Numbered from the stretch's first letter, positions 35,691 to 45,955 are shown. The stretch is DNA of 64,000 nucleotides from Paucibacter sp. KBW04 (GCF_003852425.1 NZ_QAJN01000017.1:121029-185028), one strand, 5' to 3'. The notes: generated from the letters alone by a model not told the origin. Made by a program: numbers and translations.

Positions 35691-36808
35691 GCCTGCACCT
35701 CCGTGGGGGTGATGAGTTGCTCATCGGCACCATAAAAACAGCTGTGCTCACCCAAGACTTGCAGCCAGACCAGATCGCCCGCCGCCGGTGGCCTGGCCTG
35801 CGCATTCAGGCGCACGCGCAGGGTCTGACCCGCGAGTTGGGTCGTGATCAGCCAATAAGTGCCCACGTCCTGCACCTTGCTGACTTGCACCTCCACACAA
35901 CCAGGCTGATGCAGGGGCTGCAGCTGCACATACTCGGGCCGCACGCCCAGAGTGAACTCACCCAGCTGATGCAAGCGAGCGACTATCTCTGGCTTGAGCG
36001 CGCTGGCCGCCAGGCTCAGGCGCTGGCCGCCTAGGGTCAGGTCTTGCCCCTGCAGTCGCGCGGGCAAAAAGTTCATGCCCGGCGAGCCGATGAAATGGCC
36101 CACAAACATATGCTGGGGCCGCTCGAACAAGGCGTCCGCTGCCCCCATCTGCACCGCGCGGCCCCGGCTCATCACCACGATCTGCTCGGCAAAGGTCAGG
36201 GCCTCCACCTGGTCGTGGGTGACGTAGATCAGGGTCAGTTTGAGCTCGTGATGGATCTGCTTGAGCTTGCGCCGCAGCTGCCATTTCAGATGCGGGTCGA
36301 TAACGGTCAAGGGCTCATCGAACAAAACGGCCGACACATCCTCGCGCACCAGGCCACGGCCCAGTGAGATCTTTTGCTTGGCGTCGGCCGTTAAGCCGGC
36401 GGCGCGCTGGTTCAGCTGGGCGCTCATCTCCAACATCTCGGCGATGCGCCCCACCCGCTCCTTGATGCGGGCCGCGGCCACGCCGCGATTCTTCAGCGGG
36501 AAGGCCAGGTTCTCGGCCACCGTCATGGTGTCGTAGATGACCGGGAACTGAAACACCTGGGCGATATTGCGCGCCTGCGGCGTGAGCTGGGTCACATCGC
36601 GGCCATCAAAGCTCACCCTACCCTGCGAGGGTTGAACCAGGCCGGACATGATGTTGAGCATGGTGGTCTTGCCACAGCCCGAGGGGCCTAGCAAGGCATA
36701 AGCGCCACCGTCTTCAAAGTCCATCTTCAGCGGCAGCAGCGCGTAGTCGCTGTCCTGCCGAGGATTGGCCTTGTAGGCGTGGGCCAGATCGAGTGTGATG
36801 CGTGCCAT
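35687..36808 (-). CDS. glpT: Glycerol ABC transporter ATPase with degenerate signature (GlpT-like)
   Basis: 373 residues: an ABC domain (1-235) plus a C-terminal TOBE/MalK-type regulatory domain. Walker A GPSGCGKT (41-48), Walker B VLFDE with catalytic Glu165, and switch His198 (YVTHDQ) are intact. The signature is LTADAKQKISLGRG (139-152) instead of LSGGQ. It pairs with the neighbouring ATPase, which has the opposite defects. The name follows the rhizobial glycerol system and is not the E. coli GlpT antiporter. Confidence 0.9.
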   Translation of the reverse strand: MARITLDLAHAYKANPRQDSDYALLPLKMDFEDGGAYALLGPSGCGKTTMLNIMSGLVQPSQGRVSFDGRDVTQLTPQARNIAQVFQFPVIYDTMTVAENLAFPLKNRGVAAARIKERVGRIAEMLEMSAQLNQRAAGLTADAKQKISLGRGLVREDVSAVLFDEPLTVIDPHLKWQLRRKLKQIHHELKLTLIYVTHDQVEALTFAEQIVVMSRGRAVQMGAADALFERPQHMFVGHFIGSPGMNFLPARLQGQDLTLGGQRLSLAASALKPEIVARLHQLGEFTLGVRPEYVQLQPLHQPGCVEVQVSKVQDVGTYWLITTQLAGQTLRVRLNAQARPPAAGDLVWLQVLGEHSCFYGADEQLITPTEVQA

Positions 36809-37902
36809 CAGCCCTGCCCTCCCATTGCCTGCAGGCGCCGGGGTGCCAATAGCAAGGCCTCTTGTGCGTCAAACACATAGGCTTCTGCGGCCTGCAGATA
36901 CAAAGTTAGCGCGGCGCCCAGCTCAAAATAATGCACGCCGCTGAGCTGGGCCACCAAGGACCCCAGCTCGCTGTGCAGATGGACAAAGGTGTCCGAGCCC
37001 GAAATTTCCGCCAGCTCCACCACGCCAGGCAGGGCGAGATCGCCGGCCTGGGCCTGCAGGCGCAGGCTGTTGGCGCGCAGGCCCACCGTCAGCGCAGCAC
37101 TCGCACCCGTGGGCAAATTCAGATCCAGCGTCAAACCAGGCTTCAATTCGATGCCCTGCGCCGTGGCTCGCGCCGGCAGAAAATTCATCGGCGGGTCGCT
37201 GAAGGCCCGCGCCACCCGCAGCGAGGCCGGGCGGTGGAAGACCTCGGCCGTGGGCCCGTACTGCAGCAACTCACCGGCGTCCATCACGGCGGTGTAGCCG
37301 CCTAGCAGCAAGGCCTCGGCAGGCTCGGTGGTGGCGTAGACCACGGTGGAGTCGCCAGCGGCGAAGAGCTGGCTCAACTCCTCGCGCAACTCCTCGCGCA
37401 GCTTGTAATCCAGATTCACCAGTGGCTCGTCCAGCAACATCAAGGGCGCGTTTTTGGCCAGGGCACGGGCCAGGGCCACGCGCTGCTGCTGGCCACCGCT
37501 GAGCTGGGCGGGCAGCTTGTCCAGATGCATCTCGATATGCAGGCGCTCGGCCAGGGCTTGCACCTGGATCTGGATGGCCTGGGCATTCAGACCACCGCGC
37601 AGCTTGAGCGGCGAGGCGATATTGTCGGCCACCGTCATCGAGGGGTAGTTGATGAACTGCTGGTAGACCATGGACACATTGCGCTCGCGCACCGGCAGGC
37701 CGGTCACGTCCACACCGTCCACCTGCACCCGGCCTTCGCTGGGTTTGTCCAGGCCGGCCATCAGGCGCATCAAGCTGGTCTTGCCGGCCTGGGTGGCGCC
37801 CAGCAAGACCGTCACCGCACCGGGCTGCAAGGCCAAGTCCAGCGGGTAAAGAAAGGCCTCTGCACCGACTCGGTGGCTGATGCCTTGCATGCTCAGTTGC
37901 AT
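36808..37902 (-). CDS. glpS: Glycerol ABC transporter ATPase lacking the switch histidine (GlpS-like)
   Basis: 364 residues: ABC domain plus C-terminal TOBE-like domain. Walker A is GATQAGKT (35-42), the signature LSGGQ (134-138) is canonical and Walker B ends in Glu159. The H-loop reads YATTEP, so Thr192 stands where the switch His should be. Start ATG 37902 has GAGGAG upstream. Its stop overlaps the glpT start. It is the first transporter gene after glpD, 57 bp away. Confidence 0.9.
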   Translation of the reverse strand: MQLSMQGISHRVGAEAFLYPLDLALQPGAVTVLLGATQAGKTSLMRLMAGLDKPSEGRVQVDGVDVTGLPVRERNVSMVYQQFINYPSMTVADNIASPLKLRGGLNAQAIQIQVQALAERLHIEMHLDKLPAQLSGGQQQRVALARALAKNAPLMLLDEPLVNLDYKLREELREELSQLFAAGDSTVVYATTEPAEALLLGGYTAVMDAGELLQYGPTAEVFHRPASLRVARAFSDPPMNFLPARATAQGIELKPGLTLDLNLPTGASAALTVGLRANSLRLQAQAGDLALPGVVELAEISGSDTFVHLHSELGSLVAQLSGVHYFELGAALTLYLQAAEAYVFDAQEALLLAPRRLQAMGGQG

Positions 37903-37959
37903 CAAAACTCCTCGCGTTCGCTCTTGTTTTGACCCCGCCCCGCTGCGCGCCTGATGCCG

Positions 37960-39564
37960 CTACACCGGACGGGGAGTTTGGGCCGAGAACCAGGCGCTGA
38001 CCTGGGCGCGCTGGGCCGCGCTGTAATGCAGGCCCAGCTTGGAGCGTCGCCACAGCACATCGTCCGCCGACAGCGCCCACTCCTCGCGCATCAGGTAGCG
38101 CAGCTCAATTTCATACAAACCGGGTGCCACCTCGACCCCCAGATCCGCCAGCGACACCGCCGCGCCCAGCACCCGCGAGATGCGCGAGCCATAGGCCCTG
38201 GAGAGTCGCCGTGCCAGGGCCTCCGGCAGATAGGCATAGCGTTTTTGCACCACCTGCACCAGGCGCTCGAAATCGGTATCGGGGCGTTGCGGCTTGCCAA
38301 TCCAGGCACTCAGATCGCCGCCAGGCAGATAGGCTTTTTCGGTCCAGGCCGGGCGGCTCGGTTGACCCAACATCTCGCCCAGCAAATCGGCCGCATCCTC
38401 GGCCAGCTTGCGGAAGGTGGTGATCTTGCCGCCCCACACGCTCAGCAAGGGCGCGCCCAGGGTATTCGTTTCCAGCGAATAGTCGCGGGTCACGGCCGAA
38501 GCGTCGCCCGAGGCATCGTCCAGCAAGGGGCGCACGCCCGCATAGCTCCAGACCACATCCTCACGCTGGACCGGTTTCTCAAAATAACGGCTGGCCTGCT
38601 CACACAGATACGCCACCTCCTGCGCATCGATCTCGGCCTTGGCCCCGCCCGCTATTGCCGCCTGCGGCAGCTCCACGTCGGTGGTGCCGATCAAGGTGTA
38701 GTCGCGCTCGTAGGGGATGGCGAAGATGATGCGCTTGTCGGGGTTCTGGAAGATGTAGGCGTGGTCGTGCTCGAAACAGCGCTTGACGATGATGTGGCTG
38801 CCCTTGACCAGGCGCAGGCTCTTGGTCGCCAGGGTCTCGCCGCGGGCGGCCTCGGTGCTTTCGCGCAAAAAGGATTCGGCCCAGGGCCCGGCGGCATTCA
38901 CCAGAGCACGGGCGCGCACGATGCGCTCGCCCGTCGGCGTCTGGATATGGGCCGTCCAGCCCTGCGCATCGCGTTTGACGCGGGTGCAGGGGCTGCGAGT
39001 CAGCAGTTCCGCCCCTTTGGCTTGGGCGTCCAGGGCGTTCAGCAAGACCAGGCGGGCGTCATCCACCCAGCCATCGGAATAGACAAAGCCGCGCTCGTAC
39101 TTGGCCTTGAGCGGCGCCCCCAGAGGCGAGCGGCGCAGCTTCACGCTCTTGGAGCCCGGCAGGACCTCGCGGCGCGCCAGGTGGTCATACAAAAAGATGC
39201 CCATGCGAATCATCCAGGCCGGTCGCATCGCCGCGTCGTGTGGCATCACAAAGCGCAGCGGCCACATGATGTGGGGGGCGCTCTTGAGCAACACCTCGCG
39301 CTCCTGCAAGGCCTTGCGAACCAGGGAGAACTCGTAATACTCCAGATAGCGCAGGCCACCGTGGATCAGCTTGGTGGATGAAGACGAGGTGTGCGAAGCC
39401 AGATCATCCCGCTCGCACAACAAAACCTTCCAGCCACGCCCGGCCAGATCGCGCGCAATGCCCGCGCCATTGATACCGCCGCCGACGATGAGCACGTCCA
39501 GCACATCGTGCTCATCAGTGTTTCGCCCCGCCCTCTGGGCTGCAGGCTTTTCGCTGGCATTCAC
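37960..39564 (-). CDS. glpD: Aerobic glycerol-3-phosphate dehydrogenase
   Basis: 534-residue FAD enzyme of the inner membrane face, oxidising glycerol-3-phosphate to dihydroxyacetone phosphate and passing electrons to quinone. It has the FAD GGGINGAG motif, HTSSSSTKLIHGGLRYLE, the VVWSYAGVRPL and WGGKITTFRKLAE motifs and a C-terminal helical cap. Start is GTG 39564 with GGAG eight bases before. It heads the minus-strand glp operon and is divergent from glpR. Confidence 0.96.
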   Translation of the reverse strand: MNASEKPAAQRAGRNTDEHDVLDVLIVGGGINGAGIARDLAGRGWKVLLCERDDLASHTSSSSTKLIHGGLRYLEYYEFSLVRKALQEREVLLKSAPHIMWPLRFVMPHDAAMRPAWMIRMGIFLYDHLARREVLPGSKSVKLRRSPLGAPLKAKYERGFVYSDGWVDDARLVLLNALDAQAKGAELLTRSPCTRVKRDAQGWTAHIQTPTGERIVRARALVNAAGPWAESFLRESTEAARGETLATKSLRLVKGSHIIVKRCFEHDHAYIFQNPDKRIIFAIPYERDYTLIGTTDVELPQAAIAGGAKAEIDAQEVAYLCEQASRYFEKPVQREDVVWSYAGVRPLLDDASGDASAVTRDYSLETNTLGAPLLSVWGGKITTFRKLAEDAADLLGEMLGQPSRPAWTEKAYLPGGDLSAWIGKPQRPDTDFERLVQVVQKRYAYLPEALARRLSRAYGSRISRVLGAAVSLADLGVEVAPGLYEIELRYLMREEWALSADDVLWRRSKLGLHYSAAQRAQVSAWFSAQTPRPV

Positions 39565-39631
39565 AAACAGTCTCCAAGATCGAAAGATTCGTTATTTTGT
39601 CTTTCTTTTTCGTTTGTAACGCGCTTTTGTG

Positions 39632-39704
39632 CGAATTGACACAGGGTTAACCAGATTCTCTGTTCGAATTGATTCCAATTAGGCTGGGATACGACGCGAA
39701 TTGA
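39632..39704. promoter_or_regulatory. Three phased repeats in the glpD-glpR gap (candidate GlpR sites)
   Basis: CGAATTGA occurs at 39632-39639, 39665-39672 and 39697-39704, spaced 33 and 32 bp, about three helical turns, all in the same orientation. TTCGTT-type elements also occur near 39590 and 39608. DeoR-family GlpR proteins bind repeated half-sites in divergent promoters. The 193-bp gap is otherwise AT-rich and gene-free. Confidence 0.55.
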
Positions 39705-39757
39705 CGCGTTTCAGGCTCATACGAATGCCCCGCATGCCGCCCTCTACACTTGGCACC

Positions 39758-40522
39758 ATGGTTCCCAATCTCCGTCAAACAGAGCTGCTCGCCGAGGTGC
39801 GCGCGCGCGGCTCGATCAGCGTCGAAGCCCTGGCCGAAAAATTCGGTGTCACTCTGCAAACCGTGCGCCGCGATGTGCAGCGCATGGCCGAAGCCGGCCT
39901 CGTCGCCCGCTTCCACGGCGGTGTGCGCGTCCCTGCCAGCACCACCGAGAACATCGCCTACCGCCAACGCCAGGCCTTGCAGGCCGAGGGCAAGGCCCGC
40001 ATCGCCCGCGCCATCGCCCAACGCATTCCGGCGGGCTGCTCGCTGATCCTCAATCTGGGCACAACCACCGAGGCCGTCGCCCGCGAGCTGCTCAAACACC
40101 AGGGCTTGCGCGTCATCACCAACAATCTGAATGTGGCCATGATCCTGGCCGACAACCCCGATTGCGAGCTGGTGATGGTGGGCGGCGTGGTGCGCTCGCG
40201 CGACCGTGGCGTGATCGGCGAGGCGGCGGTGGACTTCATCCGCCAGTTCAAGGTGGACATCGGCCTGGTCGGCATCTCCGGCATCGAGGACGACGGCTCG
40301 CTGCGCGACTTCGACTACCGCGAGGTGATGGTGGCCCGCACCATCATCGAGCACTCGCGCGAGGTCTGGGTGGCCACCGACCACAGCAAATTCAACCGCC
40401 CCGCCATGGCCGAGGTCGCTCGCCTGGCCCAGGTCGATGCCTTGTTCACCGATGCGCCGCCGCCCGAGCCCTTCCCCAGCCTGATGCGGGATGCGGGTGT
40501 GGAACTGGTGGTGGCGGACTGA
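39758..40522 (+). CDS. glpR: DeoR-family glycerol-3-phosphate regulon repressor
   Basis: 254 residues from ATG 39758. N-terminal DeoR HTH (RQTELLAEVRARGSISVEALAEKFGVTLQTVRRDVQRMAEAGLVARFHGGV) and a sugar-phosphate sensor domain (LNLGTTTEAVARELL, GVIGEAAVDFIRQFKVDIGLVGISGIEDDGSLRDFD). The location between glpD and glpK supports GlpR. Upstream in-frame starts at 39701 and 39725 would overlap the repeats and lack homology. No clear ribosome site is visible. Confidence 0.92.
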   Translation: MVPNLRQTELLAEVRARGSISVEALAEKFGVTLQTVRRDVQRMAEAGLVARFHGGVRVPASTTENIAYRQRQALQAEGKARIARAIAQRIPAGCSLILNLGTTTEAVARELLKHQGLRVITNNLNVAMILADNPDCELVMVGGVVRSRDRGVIGEAAVDFIRQFKVDIGLVGISGIEDDGSLRDFDYREVMVARTIIEHSREVWVATDHSKFNRPAMAEVARLAQVDALFTDAPPPEPFPSLMRDAGVELVVAD

Positions 40523-40552
40523 CGCAAATCTCTCACAAAAAATACCCAAGCC

Positions 40553-42046
<1,494 letters not shown>

Positions 42047-42061
42047 ACGCAGCGCCAAGAC

Positions 42062-42313
42062 TCAGGATGGCTGCTGAGTCATCCGGTCCTTCATCATGGA
42101 CATCGCAATCGCCAAAGCCGCGCCACCCAGGGTCTTGATCAGACCCGTGTGCTGCGCATAAAAACTCACCAACTCATCGGCGATGCCTGGCTTGGCTGGT
42201 GCGCTTGCGTCACCAACTCCTGCTGGCGCAGCACCTGCTGCAGGCTCAAGAGGGAAGCGTGATCTGGGAGCGGCCACCCAGGAGTTTGCCTGTCGCACTT
42301 TCGCGCCCTGCAC
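42062..42313 (-). CDS. Hypothetical small protein, uncertain start
   Basis: Open frame of 83 residues from GTG 42313, with GGAG four bases upstream. A longer reading to 42361 would cross the terminator at 42330-42351. The N-terminal half is Ala/Pro-rich; the conserved-looking C-terminal half is IADELVSFYAQHTGLIKTLGGAALAIAMSMMKDRM with one possible TM helix. No family recognised. The coding case rests on the hydrophobic segment and an orderly stop 15 bp beyond glpK. Confidence 0.4.
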   Translation of the reverse strand: MQGAKVRQANSWVAAPRSRFPLEPAAGAAPAGVGDASAPAKPGIADELVSFYAQHTGLIKTLGGAALAIAMSMMKDRMTQQPS

Positions 42314-42329
42314 CGTCTCCAGCACCCAC

Positions 42330-42351
42330 AAAAAAGCCCGGCGAACCGGGC
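42330..42351 (-). terminator. Intrinsic terminator of the DUF3297 gene
   Basis: On the minus strand GCCCGG-TTCG-CCGGGC is followed by six U residues, starting seven bases past the DUF3297 stop. Confidence 0.9.
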
Positions 42352-42357
42352 GTGGCA

Positions 42358-42618
42358 TCAACGGTAGAAGGCTTCGACCCGGCCCTTGAGCTTGAGCATC
42401 AGGGGCTGACCTTTGCGGTCCACGGTCTTGCCGGCGCGGAACTTGATCCAGCCTTCGCTGATGCAGTACTCCTCGACGTCGGAACGCTCCTTGTCGTTGA
42501 AGCGGATGCCGATCTCATGCTCGAACACGGCCGCATTGTGGTGCGGGCTGCGCGGATCAACCGACAGATGGTCGGGAATGGGAGGACGGGCATCGGCGGG
42601 GACTTGGTTTTCGCTCAT
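42358..42618 (-). CDS. DUF3297 family protein
   Basis: 86 residues. The sequence PPIPDHLSVDPRSPHHNAAVFEHEIGIRFN...KERSDVEEYCISEGWIKFRAGKT matches DUF3297, a small cytosolic family of proteobacteria with no known function. Start ATG 42618; the long upstream extension in the same frame has no homology. A terminator follows at once. The 204-bp gap on its upstream side shows no gene. Confidence 0.88.
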   Translation of the reverse strand: MSENQVPADARPPIPDHLSVDPRSPHHNAAVFEHEIGIRFNDKERSDVEEYCISEGWIKFRAGKTVDRKGQPLMLKLKGRVEAFYR

Positions 42619-42822
42619 GGTATTGGCTGGCTTCTCTGTTCGTTCTGCCTGGCTGGTTCGCGCAGGCGCCTTGAATTGCAGCTCCGATTTTCGCGGATTT
42701 GTGCGCCCAGACTGCCGGGAAGGCAAAACAGTTTGAAAAGATCCCACTGGCGCCAGGGGCATCGCGCTTTTGCAGGCCAGAGCTAGACTTGGCCGGACCA
42801 AAAAAATATGAAAAGGGAGACC

Positions 42823-43197
42823 ATGTCCTACGCCTTGTTGATCATCGAAGACCCGGCTCAACGCCCCGAGCGCAGCCGCGCAGAAGGGGAGGCCTTGTAC
42901 GCGGAGATGGCGGCCTTCAGCGCCGCCCTGCATGAGAAGGGGCAGCTGCAAGCCGCCGAGTCCTTGGGCTCGCACGCCAGCGCTCAGCGCGTGCGCAGCG
43001 GCCCGCAAGGCCGCCTGCAAATCACCGATGGGCCCTTTGCCGAGGTCAAGGAGATGATCGGCGGCTTCTTCCTGCTGCAAAACGTCAGCCATGAGGAAGC
43101 ACTGGCGATCGCCCAACGCTGCCCGGCCGCCCAATGGGCCACGGTGGAGCTGCGCCCGCTCATGCCTTGCTACGACGGCAGCGGCGGCCCGGCCTGA
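42823..43197 (+). CDS. YCII-related (DGPF) domain protein
   Basis: 124 residues with the family motif ITDGPFAEVKEMIGGFFLL. DGPF/YCII proteins commonly sit beside ECF42-type sigma factors, as one does here 1.4 kb downstream. Start ATG 42823 is preceded by AAAGGGAGA. The preceding in-frame ATG at 42808 overlaps that ribosome site and was rejected. Function unknown; muconolactone-isomerase-like fold. Confidence 0.88.
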   Translation: MSYALLIIEDPAQRPERSRAEGEALYAEMAAFSAALHEKGQLQAAESLGSHASAQRVRSGPQGRLQITDGPFAEVKEMIGGFFLLQNVSHEEALAIAQRCPAAQWATVELRPLMPCYDGSGGPA

Positions 43198-43393
43198 GGC
43201 CAGCAAGCAGGGCAAGACCGACTTGGGTATTCCTACCCAAACTCCGGACAGATGTCGAAGACTCGCCGCCTGCTTCGTCGTCCTCCATGAAGCGCAGGAG
43301 GATTGTTGGACTCGGGCCTTGCGGCCAAACCAAAAGCCGAGCCTCTCCCCTCCTGCGCCGACGACCCAGCCACTCAAACGGAGACCGATTGCC

Positions 43394-43792
43394 ATGAACC
43401 CCGTGATTCACTTTGAACTGCCCTATCTCGACCGCGCCCGAGCCGCCCGCTTCTACGCCGAGGCCTTCGGCTGGCAAACCCAGATGCTGGGCGAGGAAAT
43501 GGGCCACTACCTGCTCTTGACCACGGCCACCAGCGATGCCCAGCCCGGTGCACCCGCGGGCAGCATCAATGGCGGCATGTTTCCCCAGGCCAAAGAGGGC
43601 CCGCCGCAAGCCCCCTCCATCGTCATCGGTGTGGAGGCGCTTGAAGCCGCGCGCAGTCGCGTCATCCAGGCCGGCGGCGAGTTGCTGGGCGAGGCCATGG
43701 ACATCCCGGGTGTGGGCCGCTACGCCAACTTCAAGGACAGCGAGGGCAACCGGGTGGGTTTGCTACAGCCCCTGCCCGGCTCTTCCTGCTAA
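43394..43792 (+). CDS. VOC-family protein (glyoxalase-like)
   Basis: 132 residues, paired beta-alpha-beta-beta-beta modules: VIHFELPYLDRARAARFYAEAFGW at the start and GRYANFKDSEGNRVGLLQP at the end. Metal-ligand positions suggest His6 and a C-terminal acidic residue, but the substrate is unknown. It lies in the DGPF/ECF cassette. The 195-bp gap before it contains no gene I can support. Confidence 0.85.
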   Translation: MNPVIHFELPYLDRARAARFYAEAFGWQTQMLGEEMGHYLLLTTATSDAQPGAPAGSINGGMFPQAKEGPPQAPSIVIGVEALEAARSRVIQAGGELLGEAMDIPGVGRYANFKDSEGNRVGLLQPLPGSSC

Positions 43793-43872
43793 GTCCTGGG
43801 CCAAAGCCCTTGCTTTGCCTTATTCCACCGCAGCGTTTGTTTACCCACACCGTCCTGGTCGGAGCCCACACC

Positions 43873-44103
43873 ATGTCATTCCAAGCCTATCTCGACACGA
43901 TTCAGAGCAAAACCGGCAAAAGCCCGGCTGACTTCAAAGCCCTGGCCAAGGCCAAGGGCTGGATGAAGGGGCCGAGCCTGAGCGCCGAGATCAAAGCCAC
44001 CCAGGTGGTGGACTGGATCAAACAAGACTTCGCCCTGGGTCACGGGCACGCGATGGCGATCTACGCCTTGCTCAAAGGCCTCAAAAAAGAAGGCCAGGCC
44101 TGA
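43873..44103 (+). CDS. DUF4287 family protein
   Basis: 76 residues. SFQAYLDTIQSKTGKSPADFKALAKAKGW and VVDWIKQDFALGHGHAMAIYALLKG fit DUF4287, a small helical domain related to DUF5655-type proteins. Often found with VOC and DGPF proteins. Start ATG 43873; the longer frame from 43810 was not used because homology begins here. Confidence 0.85.
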   Translation: MSFQAYLDTIQSKTGKSPADFKALAKAKGWMKGPSLSAEIKATQVVDWIKQDFALGHGHAMAIYALLKGLKKEGQA

Positions 44104-44152
44104 GCACAAGCGCGGCTCGTTCCCCACTCATTCATTCAGAACTGGAATCACC

Positions 44153-44563
44153 ATGCTTCGCCAAATCTTCGTCAACCTGCCCATCAAAAACATGGCGCGC
44201 TCCCAAGCCTTTTTCAAAGCCTTGGGCCTGCACTTCAATCCGCAATTCACCAATGAACAAGGTGCCTGCCTGCAGATCGCCGAGAACATCTTTGCCATGC
44301 TGCTGGTCGAGCCCTTTTTCCAGGGCTTCACCAAGCTACCCATCTCGGATGCGCACAAAAGCACCGAGGTCTTGATCGCTCTGAGTTGCGATAGCAAAGC
44401 CGAGGTCGACGAACTGGTCGGCAAAGCTCTTGCGGCGGGCGGCACGACACCGAATGAAGCCAGAGATATGGGCTTTATGTACCAGCACGGCTTCACCGAC
44501 CCGGACGGTCATCAGTGGGAGGTGTTCTGGATGGATATGCAGGCCGCCCCGGCCCAGGCTTGA
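44153..44563 (+). CDS. VOC-family protein (glyoxalase/bleomycin-resistance-like)
   Basis: 136 residues: RQIFVNLPIKNMARSQAFFKALGLHFNPQFTNEQGACLQI at the start and MYQHGFTDPDGHQWEVFWMD at the end, the pattern of the YP_-type VOC proteins annotated as glyoxalases. It overlaps the sigma factor start (TTGA), indicating translational coupling. Substrate unknown. Confidence 0.85.
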   Translation: MLRQIFVNLPIKNMARSQAFFKALGLHFNPQFTNEQGACLQIAENIFAMLLVEPFFQGFTKLPISDAHKSTEVLIALSCDSKAEVDELVGKALAAGGTTPNEARDMGFMYQHGFTDPDGHQWEVFWMDMQAAPAQA

Positions 44564-45861
44564 GCGTTTTGCACGCCGGACTTCATCTGGCCATTGCCGC
44601 CATCTGGCGGCAAGAGTCGCCGAGCGTGGTGGCCTGCCTCAGCCGCCTGCTGCGCGACCTGGATCTGGCCGAGGACCTCGCCCAGGAGGCCTGCTTGGCC
44701 GCCCTGGAGCGCTGGCCCATGCAAGGCCTGCCCGACAAACCCGGCGCCTGGCTGATGAGCACCGCCAAGAACCGCGCCCTGGACTATCTGCGGCATCGCA
44801 AGATGGCCCAGCAGCGCCAGCAAGAGTTGGCGCAAGACCTGCTCGCGCAAGAAATGCATCAAGCCCCGGACTTTTTGGAAGCCCTGGACCAAGCCCGACA
44901 AGACGAGGTGGGCGACGATATGCTGCGCCTGATCTTCATCGCCTGCCATCCCGATCTACCGCCCGAGAGCCGGACCGCCCTAACGCTCAAGCTGCTGGGC
45001 GGCCTGACGACGCAGGAAATTGCCCGCGCCTATTTGCTGCCGGAGGCGACGATTGCCCAGCGCATCGTGCGCGCCAAACGCCGCATCAAAGACACCCATC
45101 TGGCATTTGATCTGCCACGCGGCCCAGCCTTGCAGCAGCGCCTGGACTCGGTGCTGGAGGTGATCTACCTGATCTTTAACGAAGGCTATGCCGCCAGCAG
45201 CGGTGCCGAATCGATGCGCCCCATCCTCTGCCAGGAGGGCTTGCGCCTGGGCCGCCTGCTGACGCAGATTCAGCCGCAGGCCGCCGAGGCCCAGGGCCTG
45301 CTGGCCTTGATGGCGCTGCAAGCCTCGCGCCTGGCGGCACGCCGCGATGCGCAGGGTCACCCGGTGCTGCTGGAGGCGCAAGATCGCAGCCGCTGGGATC
45401 AGGGTTTGATCGAGCAGGGCTTGCAAGCTCTGGCCCTCGCAGCGCACAGCGAGGCCGAACTGGGTCCCTACGGCCTGCAAGCCGCCATCGCCACCTGCCA
45501 CGCCCGCGCCCGCAGTGCCGATCAAACCGATTGGGCCAAGATCGATGCACTCTATTTCGCGCTCCACCGCCTGCACCCCTCACCCGTGATCGCCCTGAAC
45601 CGGGTGGTGGCCCACGCCATGCACCAGGGCCCGGCCGCCGGACTGCAAATGCTGGCCCCTCTGTTGCAAGACCCCGCCTTGCAAAGCTACCCCTGGCTGC
45701 CCGCGGTGCAGGGCGATTTACTGGAGAAGCTGGGGCAGACCGAGCAGGCCAGCCAGGCGTTTGAAGCCGCAGCCGCCTTGAGCGGCAATGCGCAGGATCG
45801 CCAGCAGATGCTGGAGCGGGCCCATCGCTTGAAGGCGCAAATCAAAACCTCCGAGACCTAA
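44560..45861 (+). CDS. ECF42-like RNA polymerase sigma factor with C-terminal extension
   Basis: 433 residues. Sigma region 2 (LLRDLDLAEDLAQEACLAALERWP ... GAWLMSTAKNRALDYLRHRK) and region 4 (ALTLKLLGGLTTQEIARAYLLPEATIAQRIVRAKRRI), then a long DUF6596/TPR-like C-terminal domain typical of ECF42. These sigma factors control neighbouring DGPF genes without an anti-sigma factor. The TTG start overlapping the VOC stop was chosen because homology begins a few residues later; it lacks a good ribosome site. Confidence 0.88.
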   Translation: MSVLHAGLHLAIAAIWRQESPSVVACLSRLLRDLDLAEDLAQEACLAALERWPMQGLPDKPGAWLMSTAKNRALDYLRHRKMAQQRQQELAQDLLAQEMHQAPDFLEALDQARQDEVGDDMLRLIFIACHPDLPPESRTALTLKLLGGLTTQEIARAYLLPEATIAQRIVRAKRRIKDTHLAFDLPRGPALQQRLDSVLEVIYLIFNEGYAASSGAESMRPILCQEGLRLGRLLTQIQPQAAEAQGLLALMALQASRLAARRDAQGHPVLLEAQDRSRWDQGLIEQGLQALALAAHSEAELGPYGLQAAIATCHARARSADQTDWAKIDALYFALHRLHPSPVIALNRVVAHAMHQGPAAGLQMLAPLLQDPALQSYPWLPAVQGDLLEKLGQTEQASQAFEAAAALSGNAQDRQQMLERAHRLKAQIKTSET

Positions 45862-45916
45862 GGCGAAACCTAAGCGGCGGCGACGCCCGAGAGCGGGCCG
45901 ACTGAAACCACCAAAG

Positions 45917-45950
45917 GAAAAGCCCACAAAGTCTTTGGACCTTGTGGGCT
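45917..45950 (-). terminator. Terminator of the tRNA-Val cluster
   Basis: Perfect 9-bp stem AGCCCACAA (45921-45929) / TTGTGGGCT (45942-45950), 12-base loop, followed on the minus strand by TTTTCC. It lies a few bases beyond the CCA end of the last tRNA. Confidence 0.85.
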
Positions 45951-45955
45951 TGTTC

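Noticed and set aside
42331..42361. N-terminal extension of the small gene at 42062-42313 up to 42361
   Set aside because: It would be encoded by the intrinsic terminator hairpin of the DUF3297 gene, so a start at 42313 is more likely.
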